From Microcoleaceae cyanobacterium UBA9251 (GTDB lineage Bacteria > Cyanobacteriota > Cyanobacteriia > Cyanobacteriales > Microcoleaceae), in NCBI GenBank assembly GCA_003542015.1, contig DPLL01000328.1, positions 19,868-28,090 of the forward strand: a stretch of DNA of 8,223 nucleotides, given 5' to 3'. The position numbers and the translations under genes were made by a program. Every line of letters starts with the position of its first letter. Within the stretch, counting starts at the first letter, position 1. Shown in pieces: positions 1 to 5,498 of the stretch. Below the pieces are notes generated by a model that searched no databases, had not been told where the DNA came from, and saw only the letters and a list, made by a program, of their open reading frames with translations.

Positions 1-902
1 GGTTCAGGGGCGCTATCAAACAGTTTTTTGCTCATCTCAACGGGAACTATAGTATCAGCAGTTCCGTGAATAAATAGCACAGGCATTTGCAGCCGATCGA
101 CTTTAGCGATCGAATCAAACCGCTGTATCAGCAACAAATCTATCGGAAACATCCGATACACCCCGGCTTGGAAGTCCACCATAGCCCGCGCCGAAGTAAA
201 AGAGCCTTCCACGATTAACCCCGCCGCCTCCGGGTGGCGCACTGCTAGATCGATCGCGATCGCCCCTCCCAAAGAATGACCGTAGATATAAATTTGATTC
301 GGGTTAATTCCCCGTTTTTTCACCAAATAATCCCAAGCAAATTGAGCATCTTCATAAACCTGAGATTCTGTCGGAAAATCGCCCTGGCTTTGTCCGTAAC
401 CGCGATAATCTATTAAAAACACCGACAAACCTAACCGATGAAAGCGATTAGCGTGTTCGACATTTGCACCCACATTTAAACCATTCCCATGCAGGTACAA
501 AACTACCCCCCCTAACCCCCCCTTGTTAAGGGGGGGAATCGGAGTGGGCCTTCCCTCACTTTGGGGGGGAACCGGAGCAGTCCCTCCCTCGCTTTGCGGG
601 GTCAAAACGGCTCCTCTTTCTCCCCCCTTTGGCAAGGGGGGGTTGGGGGGGGTATGCGAGGCTGGAATCCACCACCCGTGTACGCTTTCGGGCGCGCCAT
701 TTTTACTGGAAATTGGCAGCACAACATCTTGATATCCCAACTGCAAATCCTCGGGCGTAGCTGCGATCGCCCGCGTCGGAAAAAAGATAAACTTGCTTTG
801 CGCTGCAAATAGAAATACACAAGCACCAGCATAGGCGATCGCCAAAAACATCCCAATAGCTACTAGCGATTTCGGCAAAATAAATACAATCAATTTGTTC
901 AT
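1..902 (-). CDS. Membrane-anchored BEM46-like alpha/beta hydrolase, 3' end outside the window
   Basis: The frame is open from ATG at 902-900 to the left edge: 300 codons without a stop, C-terminus missing. A hydrophobic segment at about residues 4-34 looks like an N-terminal membrane anchor or uncleaved signal. The hydrolase core follows: oxyanion-loop motif LYLHGNG (135-141), DYRGYGQSQGD (165-175), nucleophile elbow GHSLGG with Ser210, and HGTADTIVP with the likely acid Asp283. The catalytic His should lie beyond the edge. This order matches the BEM46/ABHD13-like group of serine hydrolases, whose substrates are mostly unknown. Residues 84-132 are rich in Pro, Gly and Ser, belong to no hydrolase fold, and are encoded by a palindromic repeat element (504-653) that keeps the frame open. 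They sit between the WWIPASH strand and the VVLYLHGNG strand, a surface-loop position. No clear ribosome binding site precedes ATG902. The gene follows gatA on the same strand with a hairpin between, so it is probably a separate transcript. Confidence 0.85.
   Translation of the reverse strand, partial: MNKLIVFILPKSLVAIGMFLAIAYAGACVFLFAAQSKFIFFPTRAIAATPEDLQLGYQDVVLPISSKNGAPESVHGWWIPASHTPPNPPLPKGGERGAVLTPQSEGGTAPVPPQSEGRPTPIPPLNKGGLGGVVLYLHGNGLNVGANVEHANRFHRLGLSVFLIDYRGYGQSQGDFPTESQVYEDAQFAWDYLVKKRGINPNQIYIYGHSLGGAIAIDLAVRHPEAAGLIVEGSFTSARAMVDFQAGVYRMFPIDLLLIQRFDSIAKVDRLQMPVLFIHGTADTIVPVEMSKKLFDSAPE
256..263. repeat. HIP1 octamer GCGATCGC (first of nine)
   Basis: The perfect octamer occurs at 256, 763, 835, 1810, 2948, 3073, 3211, 4239 and 5957, inside and outside genes. 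By chance about one would be expected in 65 kb of balanced sequence. HIP1 is the highly iterated palindrome of many cyanobacterial genomes and is the strongest taxonomic marker here. Confidence 0.9.
504..653. repeat. Palindromic repeat element (MITE-like) inside the hydrolase gene
   Basis: The element is 150 bp, exactly 50 codons. Its ends are inverted repeats of about 30 bp: the plus strand starts TACCCCCCCTAACCCCCCC and the other end, read on the minus strand, starts TACCCCCCCCAACCCCCCC; each then forms its own small hairpin (CCCCCC/GGGGGG around TTGTTAA or TTTGGCAA). A TA dinucleotide stands at each outer edge and could be a target duplication. Between the ends are two tandem 33-bp units. 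There is no stop in the host frame, so the gene reads through and gains a Pro/Gly/Ser-rich peptide. C/G-rich palindromes of this look are common between genes in Oscillatoriales, from general knowledge; the family was not searched. Confidence 0.75.
531..596. repeat. Two tandem 33-bp units within the palindromic element
   Basis: Units 531-563 and 564-596 match at 27 of 33 positions. Each starts with six G on the plus strand and ends CTTTG. Being 11 codons long they translate, on the minus strand, into the consecutive peptides PQSEGGTAPVP and PQSEGRPTPIP, so changes in copy number would leave the host frame intact. Confidence 0.8.
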
Positions 903-941
903 AAACGATCGGGAATTGCACGGGGGGAATTAGAGAGCAGT

Positions 942-984
942 CAAAAGCTAATGGCTAATTATTAATTCACATAATTAGCCATTA
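942..984 (-). terminator. Probable terminator of gatA: 14-bp perfect hairpin
   Basis: Positions 949-962 (TAATGGCTAATTAT) and 971-984 are perfect reverse complements around an 8-nt loop. On the minus strand the stem lies about 45 nt beyond the gatA stop and is followed by GCTTTTGA. The stem is strong but A/T-rich and the T run is short, so it may instead be a dispersed palindrome. It separates gatA from the hydrolase gene. Confidence 0.45.
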
Positions 985-1028
985 TCTATTACTCACTCCC
1001 GCCGGTGCGTTCCGCCGAATTTCAAAAA

Positions 1029-2489
1029 TTAATGCAATTCCGGGCTGCGTAAGTGCCAATTTGTAGACTGTTCGTAGGCATGAGCCACTTGAAACAGCCG
1101 AGATTCTTGCAAAACATTACCAATCAGTTGTATGCCCACAGGCAGTCCTCGAACGTCAAAACCACAAGGCAAACTCAAAGCTGGCAAACCAGCAAGATTG
1201 ACTGGAATAGTCATCAAATCGGACAAATACATACTCAACGGATCGTCAAATTTTTCCCCTGCCTTAAAAGCCGTAGTCGGAGCTGTCGGACTGACCAAAA
1301 CATCAACTTGAGCAAAAGCTTTCTCAAAGTCTTCTTTAATCAAAGTGCGAACTTTTTGAGCTTTTAGATAATAAGCGTCGTAATATCCAGCCGACAAAAC
1401 GTAAGTGCCGATCGCAATCCGGCGTTTAACTTCAGCACCGAACCCTTGAGCGCGAGTTTTGGCATACATATCCAAAAGATTGTCGGAATCAGGAGACCGG
1501 AAACCGTATTTTACTCCATCATATCTCGCCAAATTTGCCGAAGCTTCCGAGGGAGCAATAATGTAGTAAGTAGGCAAACCGTAGCGGAATCGGGGACAAG
1601 AAACTACTTGAATTTCTGCTCCCAATTTTTGAAATTGTTCGATCGCCTTTGTTACCGCATCTTTCACCTCAGAGTCCAACCCTACGCCAAAAGTTTCTTT
1701 AATTACCCCAATTCTAATCTGACCTTTCGGTCGCAAATTGGGTCTCAAAGCTTGGGCGTAATCAGGAATTGGGACATTGAGACTCGTGGAATCTCTCGGA
1801 TCGTAACCCGCGATCGCCCCCAACAAAATCGCCGTATCCTCAACAGTCCGGCCAAAGGGCCCGATTTGATCGAGAGAAGAAGCATAGGCCACCAAACCAT
1901 AGCGAGAAACCAACCCATAGGTCGGTTTTAGCCCCACCAAGCCACAAAAAGAAGCTGGTTGACGGATCGAACCCCCAGTGTCCGAACCCAAGCCCACGAC
2001 GCATTCTCCGGCAGCTACTGCGGCCGCCGAACCACCCGAAGACCCGCCGGGCACGCGCTCCAAATCCCAAGGATTCGCCGTAACTTGATAAGCAGAAGTT
2101 TCCGTCGAACTTCCCATTGCAAACTCGTCCATATTTGCCTTACCCACCATCACAGCGCCTGCTGCTGCGAGTTTCGAGACAACAGTTGCATCATAGGGAG
2201 GCACAAAATTCTCCAAAATCCGAGAGGCGCAGGTTGTGGGAATGCCTTCGGTGCACATATTGTCTTTAACGGCGATCGGAATACCGGCCAACAGCCCAAT
2301 TTCCTCTCCGGCGGCGATTTGTGCATCCACTTTCCTGGCCTGCGCCAATGCGCTGTCTGCTGTCACGCACAGAAAGCTTTTCAACTTCGGCTCTAGCTGG
2401 GTAATGCGGTTTAATGCTTCTTGAGTAATTTCCACAGCAGAGCGTTCTTTATTAACCAGTTGTCGGTGCAACTCGCGGATGGATGCCAT
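1029..2489 (-). CDS. gatA: Glutamyl-tRNA(Gln) / aspartyl-tRNA(Asn) amidotransferase subunit A
   Basis: GatA is the glutaminase subunit of the GatCAB complex. It releases ammonia from glutamine, which passes to GatB to convert Glu-tRNA(Gln) to Gln-tRNA(Gln); cyanobacteria lack GlnRS and need this route. The 486-residue product has the usual GatA length. The amidase signature is complete, with the Ser-cisSer-Lys triad at Lys75 (AVKDN), Ser150 (GGSSGGSAAAVAAG) and Ser174 (GSDTGGSIRQPA), followed by FCGLVGLKPTYG. ATG2489 is chosen because MASIRELHRQL is the family's normal start and AAAGG lies 7 nt upstream; an in-frame upstream extension of 30 residues has no family resemblance. gatB and gatC are not adjacent, the usual scattered arrangement in cyanobacteria. 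The gene appears single, with its own promoter and a hairpin after the stop. Confidence 0.97.
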   Translation of the reverse strand: MASIRELHRQLVNKERSAVEITQEALNRITQLEPKLKSFLCVTADSALAQARKVDAQIAAGEEIGLLAGIPIAVKDNMCTEGIPTTCASRILENFVPPYDATVVSKLAAAGAVMVGKANMDEFAMGSSTETSAYQVTANPWDLERVPGGSSGGSAAAVAAGECVVGLGSDTGGSIRQPASFCGLVGLKPTYGLVSRYGLVAYASSLDQIGPFGRTVEDTAILLGAIAGYDPRDSTSLNVPIPDYAQALRPNLRPKGQIRIGVIKETFGVGLDSEVKDAVTKAIEQFQKLGAEIQVVSCPRFRYGLPTYYIIAPSEASANLARYDGVKYGFRSPDSDNLLDMYAKTRAQGFGAEVKRRIAIGTYVLSAGYYDAYYLKAQKVRTLIKEDFEKAFAQVDVLVSPTAPTTAFKAGEKFDDPLSMYLSDLMTIPVNLAGLPALSLPCGFDVRGLPVGIQLIGNVLQESRLFQVAHAYEQSTNWHLRSPELH

Positions 2490-2542
2490 GCTCGTACCTT
2501 TATTATTTCTACTTTGAGACAATACAGCCAATATAGCTGGCA

Positions 2543-2570
2543 ATTGTACCTGCTTACAGTCCGAAGGCAA
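2543..2570 (-). promoter_or_regulatory. Candidate sigma-70 type promoter of gatA
   Basis: On the minus strand a -35-like TTGCCT (2570-2565) and a -10-like TACAAT (2548-2543, 5 of 6 to TATAAT) are separated by 16 nt. Transcription would start near 2536 and give a leader of about 47 nt ahead of ATG2489. Judged by eye only. Confidence 0.45.
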
Positions 2571-2712
2571 AGTCTGCACGCCCGGTGGGTGCGGGTACTT
2601 ATACCGATCGATTATTTTTGTGGCGAAAGTTCGAGGGGGCGATCGGCTTTTTCGATCGAACTTATTAAATGTTAAAATCAGACATTAAAAACCCCTATTT
2701 ATTACTCCCATA

Positions 2713-3013
2713 ATGCTGACTCTAGATATTCAATCAATTCTCAATTCTCTTCCCCATAAAATTCCCTGGCAAGACATCGTACAGTTTGAAAAACTAGACG
2801 ATCGCGTTGCCATTGCCAACGCTCTTTGTGCCAATATTATTGCTGTCAACGAAAATACTATTTATTGAATGGTGTCCCAACGATGACACCTCCAATCACT
2901 TAGAAACCCTAGTTTGGTGGTGGGTTGTTCGTCCAGATTTAGGAGCGGCGATCGCCATAGAAGCTCCTGAAGAAATCAAAAAAATCATCAGTCTGTACAT
3001 AATGCAAATTTGA
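2713..3013 (+). pseudogene. Small hypothetical gene split by a frameshift
   Basis: The first frame runs from ATG2713 to TGA2866-2868 and gives 51 residues (MLTLDIQSILNSLPHKIPWQ..., ending VNENTIY). The +1 frame then continues without interruption from about 2858 to TGA3011-3013: IEWCPNDDTSNHLETLVWWW..., ending IKKIISLYIMQI. Together they read as one acidic protein of roughly 99 residues, starting with a helical stretch and ending in a Trp-rich strand plus a helix. The join would be near codons 48-51; one extra base in the T-rich ACTATTTATTG explains it. I do not recognise the family. The cause may be a disabling mutation, a sequencing error or, less likely, programmed frameshifting. No good ribosome binding site precedes ATG2713. 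The gene is divergent from gatA, with 223 bp between the starts. Confidence 0.55.
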
Positions 3014-3036
3014 CAAAAATCAAAGATGAAACAACC

Positions 3037-3065
3037 TAGCTGTAGGTTTTCTTTTCCTACTGCTA
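3037..3065 (+). terminator. Hairpin after the small frameshifted gene
   Basis: TAGCTGTAGG (3037-3046) pairs with CCTACTGCTA (3056-3065) with one T-T mismatch, around a T-rich 9-nt loop. It starts 24 nt beyond the stop of the small gene. There is no T run after the stem, so its role as a terminator is uncertain. Confidence 0.35.
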
Positions 3066-3185
3066 CCTGACAGCGATCGCCCTCTCCAATCCCCATTTAT
3101 TGTGGCACGAGCGTCCCCCCTGTGAGTCATCTGCCGTTGAAAAAGATCGATAGCCCAAAAAAAGAGCGATCGAACATACCTCAAG

Positions 3186-3344
3186 CTATTGGCCCGGTTT
3201 AACAACAGGGGCGATCGCAGCTTGTCCCTGACGGCGGCGAATCAGAACACTCACCACCAGCCCCGGCTTTGCTTTAGGGCACAGGCCGACTCCAATCCCC
3301 CACTTCAGCAAATCGCCTGGCCGTACATTGAAAATTGTAAATTT
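3186..3344 (-). CDS. Doubtful small ORF, 52 residues
   Basis: From GTG at 3344 the minus strand reads a compact 52-residue peptide, ending GQAAIAPVVKPGQ and then TAG. A stretch PGDLLKW...KAKPGLVVSV is plausible protein, and third codon positions in the second half favour G and C. A possible TTG start at 3377 lies in the decamer repeat. The pattern of GD followed by KPGLVVS faintly recalls the RPALVVS strand of MazF/PemK-type toxins, but the length is about half of theirs and the resemblance is too thin to name it. It may be a gene fragment or chance. Confidence 0.2.
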   Translation of the reverse strand, partial: KFTIFNVRPGDLLKWGIGVGLCPKAKPGLVVSVLIRRRQGQAAIAPVVKPGQ

Positions 3345-3355
3345 CACACTTGCTT

Positions 3356-3380
3356 CATCCGCGTCAATCCGCGTCAATCC
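3356..3380. repeat. Tandem decamer GCGTCAATCC
   Basis: Two perfect copies at 3361-3370 and 3371-3380 follow a partial copy (CATCC, 3356-3360) and run into the related GCCGACATCTGCGG. It is a short simple repeat of unknown role. Confidence 0.75.
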
Positions 3381-3517
3381 GCCGACATCTGCGGTAAAAA
3401 AAGCTTTGTATTTGCCTCCCCGATCGCCAGAATCAAACTCTTCGATCGCATACTATCCGGGATTCTCCCCAAACCGAGAGAAATATGTTAAGAACTTCCC
3501 GATGCCCCGATGGAGGT

Positions 3518-3973
3518 ATGCCACCTAAAGCCCACCTAGAATCTCACCTGACGGCAGAGGAAATCAGAATTCGCTACCGGCAGGCACAAAACACCACAGA
3601 GTCACGCCGCTGGCACTTGCTGCTATTAGTTTCCAGAAGTTGGACGATCAAACAAGCAGCCCAAGTCATAGGCCTCAACTACGACTACGCCAAAGAAATT
3701 GTCCAGCGCTACAACCGAGAAGGGCCCAACTCTGTCAAAAACCGCAGCAGAGACCGCCAGCCCCCTCCCGCTAAATCCTTGCTGAATCCAGAACAGCAAG
3801 CAGAACTGCGACAAGCGCTGCAAAACCCAGCCCCCGACGGCGGAGACTGGACGGGCCCCAAAGTAGCTCGCTGGATTGCCGAAAAGACCGGCAGCGCTCA
3901 TGTCTGGCCCCAACGCGGCTGGGACTACCTCAAGCGCTTAGGTGTTAACTGGCGACGCCGGCGCATCAAGTAG
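3518..3973 (+). CDS. Stand-alone winged-helix protein matching the N-terminal half of IS630-type transposases
   Basis: The 151-residue product is basic. Residues 11-80 (LTAEEIRIRYRQA, SRSWTIKQAAQVIGL, EIVQRYNREGP, NRSRDRQPPP) resemble the first helix-turn-helix of IS630/Tc1-mariner-type transposases. Residues 88-143 (LLNPEQQAELRQAL, DWTGPKVARWIAEKTG, GWDYLKRLGV) match the second, winged-helix unit. In full transposases a DDE catalytic domain follows; here the protein ends in RRRRIK, a terminator follows, and no DDE sequence is visible downstream. No terminal inverted repeats were found. It could be a truncated transposase or a domesticated DNA-binding regulator. The start is uncertain: ATG3518 gives MPPKAHLESHL, with GGAGG only 1 nt before it (too close for normal use), while ATG3485 adds 11 residues and has GAGAG 4 nt upstream. 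Confidence 0.75.
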   Translation: MPPKAHLESHLTAEEIRIRYRQAQNTTESRRWHLLLLVSRSWTIKQAAQVIGLNYDYAKEIVQRYNREGPNSVKNRSRDRQPPPAKSLLNPEQQAELRQALQNPAPDGGDWTGPKVARWIAEKTGSAHVWPQRGWDYLKRLGVNWRRRRIK

Positions 3974-3989
3974 ATTTTACCCAATATTT

Positions 3990-4034
3990 AGAGGGCGTTA
4001 ATTGCTAAACTGCAATAGCCCTCTTTCTCTTTGA
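3990..4034 (+). terminator. Rho-independent terminator after the winged-helix gene
   Basis: AGAGGGC (3990-3996) pairs with GCCCTCT (4018-4024), with an inner ATTGC/GCAAT stem, and a pyrimidine-rich tail TTTCTCTTT follows. It begins 17 nt past the stop of the winged-helix gene, so that gene ends its own transcript and the downstream hydrolase is probably expressed separately. Confidence 0.65.
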
Positions 4035-4050
4035 TCACCTCTTTGATCAC
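4027..4050. repeat. Perfect tandem duplication of 12 bp
   Basis: CTCTTTGATCAC occurs at 4027-4038 and again at 4039-4050, overlapping the terminator tail and lying 44 bp before the next start codon. Each copy contains TGATCA, a 6-bp palindrome. It could be a paired binding site or a chance duplication. Confidence 0.8.
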
Positions 4051-4093
4051 ATAGGGCTTCGCTGTAAATATTATTGTGTTGAGGATGTTAACT

Positions 4094-5413
4094 ATGCTGG
4101 GGATTCGGCGTTTTTTGCCTGCCATAAACAAGACTTTGGCAGTAGTAGCTGGGATCGGATTGTTTCAGGTGTTAACGATCGCCAGTTCATTTTCTCAATC
4201 ATCCAACCTCCGCTCTCTCGATCAACTCTACAAAATCCGCGATCGCATCATCACCCAATTAGAAACACCCCCCTCGCCCTCCCCAGAACCAACCCTGCTC
4301 GAACGATTTGTAACCGCCACCGCCAATCCTCAAGAAACTCTGATACAGGATTTGCAAGCAGTAGAGATCCAAATATTAGTAGAACAAAGAGCTAACGACA
4401 ACTTGCAACAAGCAGTACGTTTAGCCAACCAAGCCGTAGAAACTGGACGATCACCAAATCAGTCGATCGAATCTGGCCAGCAAACTCAATTTCTGTGGCA
4501 GCAAGCCCTCAACAACTTGCAAGAAATTCCTCAAAATTCATTTTTAGCCCCTCTAACTGCCTCAAAAATTCAAGAATACCGCGAAAATTTAACAACAGCA
4601 ACCTCTCAACTACAGCAAGCCAAATCAAAGCTTTTGGGATCGATCGCCCGGGAAAGCGGGCTGTCTGCAAAAGCTTCGATCGGCATTTGTCGCCTTTCTA
4701 GAGAATGCTTACACCTCCGGGGCGATGTACCTCCAGTCAGTCCAGCCAGCTTAATTAAACTTCCCATTGCTGTCGCCCTGATGAACAAAGTCGCCAAAGA
4801 ACAAATAAGTCTCGACAAGAAAGTTTATGTCACTTCGGGCAATTTCACCGAAGACTCATCGACGAAAATTGAGTCCAAGCAGAATTATCCGCTCAAGACA
4901 CTGTTAGAAGAAATGATCGATCGCAGCAGTAATATTGCGACCAATCAACTGATTGATTATTTGGGTGCCGATTACATCAATCAAGTCTTAGAAAATCGCG
5001 GCTACCAAGTCACCCGCGTCAACTTCAAATTAATGGGGGAAAAGATTATGCCAGCCAACCCCGGTTCTGGCCGTAACCGCGTGACTGTCAACGAACTCAC
5101 CGAAATGATGGTGCAAATTTACAATGGCGAAACACCCGGTGCTAAATTCTTAGTAGAAACCCTAAACCGCCAGTACGATCGCAATATAGGATTTGCCGCT
5201 CTCAAAGGCACTCAAGCTCAATGGCTAGGCGAAAAAACCGGCGAAAATTCCCTAGTTCTCGGCACAACTTTAGCGATGAGCATTGACGGCGAAGCCTATG
5301 TTATTACTGTAATTGACAGCAGCAGTGGCAGCGATACAGAAATGCGCCAGTCTATTTCTAAAATTGCCGATTACATTAGCCGGAATCCCAGCTTTATCGA
5401 TTTTAGATTTTAG
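4094..5413 (+). CDS. Exported serine hydrolase of the class A beta-lactamase / penicillin-binding fold
   Basis: The 439-residue product starts with a signal peptide (IRR, then a hydrophobic core LAVVAGIGLFQVLTIA, cleavage likely near residues 32-36), so it acts in the periplasm. Residues 40-185 are Gln- and Leu-rich, probably helical or coiled-coil, with a Pro-rich linker (ETPPSPSPEP). The C-terminal half has the three active-site motifs: SLIK (Ser219, Lys222), SSN (278-280, in place of the class A SDN) and KTG (381-383). Two Cys (199, 205) flank the strand before the nucleophile. I do not see the class A omega-loop ExxLN, so strong beta-lactam hydrolysis is doubtful; a peptidoglycan-related or unknown hydrolase role is as likely. 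It resembles the Beta-lactamase2 domain group. ATG4094 is chosen because GAGG lies 9 nt upstream; GTG4076 and ATG4085 would add 6 or 3 residues. The stop lies within a heptamer repeat. Confidence 0.85.
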   Translation: MLGIRRFLPAINKTLAVVAGIGLFQVLTIASSFSQSSNLRSLDQLYKIRDRIITQLETPPSPSPEPTLLERFVTATANPQETLIQDLQAVEIQILVEQRANDNLQQAVRLANQAVETGRSPNQSIESGQQTQFLWQQALNNLQEIPQNSFLAPLTASKIQEYRENLTTATSQLQQAKSKLLGSIARESGLSAKASIGICRLSRECLHLRGDVPPVSPASLIKLPIAVALMNKVAKEQISLDKKVYVTSGNFTEDSSTKIESKQNYPLKTLLEEMIDRSSNIATNQLIDYLGADYINQVLENRGYQVTRVNFKLMGEKIMPANPGSGRNRVTVNELTEMMVQIYNGETPGAKFLVETLNRQYDRNIGFAALKGTQAQWLGEKTGENSLVLGTTLAMSIDGEAYVITVIDSSSGSDTEMRQSISKIADYISRNPSFIDFRF

Positions 5414-5419
5414 ATTTTA
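5399..5419. repeat. Triple heptamer GATTTTA across a stop codon
   Basis: Three perfect copies of GATTTTA (5399-5405, 5406-5412, 5413-5419) encode the last residues of the serine hydrolase and its TAG stop (5411-5413). A related pair of GAATTGAA units follows at 5434-5449. Because the unit is not a multiple of three, adding or losing a copy would change the C-terminal residues. Confidence 0.8.
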
Positions 5420-5498
5420 GACTTGAGATTGGAGAATTGAAGAATTGAAGAAAGCAACCCCACGGCTCAATCCGGGGGCTTATTACAGTAATCAGAAA

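Larger units (their letters stand above)
3014..3517. other. Gene-poor stretch of about 500 bp
   Basis: I see no well-supported gene here. The stretch holds the hairpin at 3037-3065, two HIP1 sites (3073, 3211), a tandem decamer at 3356-3380 and a doubtful minus-strand ORF (3186-3344). The sequence from about 3070 to 3200 shows no coding or RNA signal I can name. Confidence 0.5.

Noticed and set aside
523..856. Several overlapping open frames on both strands across the C/G-rich element
   Set aside because: They follow from the palindromic repeat composition; only the minus-strand frame from 902 carries a recognisable protein fold.
915..944. Possible promoter (TTGACT, 18 nt, TGCAAT on the minus strand) of the left hydrolase
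   Set aside because: The -10 is weak and the start would leave a leader of only a few nucleotides.
1446..2396. Long plus-strand open frames opposite gatA
   Set aside because: Shadows of the gatA coding strand; their composition is unlike real protein and they lack motifs.
2490..2579. 30-residue N-terminal extension of GatA to 2579
   Set aside because: The family starts at MASIRELHRQL, which has a good ribosome binding site at ATG2489; the extension also overlaps the candidate promoter.
2866..2868. Programmed +1 frameshift at TAT TGA in the small gene
   Set aside because: No slippery codon, internal Shine-Dalgarno or structure like that of prfB is visible; a simple mutation or sequencing error is more economical.
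3020..3491. Plus- and minus-strand ORFs of 60-100 residues in the gene-poor stretch
   Set aside because: Apart from the 3186-3377 frame, they run through HIP1 and tandem repeats and show no protein-like features.
4043..4074. Promoter for the serine hydrolase (TTGATC with TAAATA or TATTAT)
   Set aside because: The -10 with correct spacing matches only 3 of 6, and the better TATTAT is 20 nt away and would leave a very short leader.
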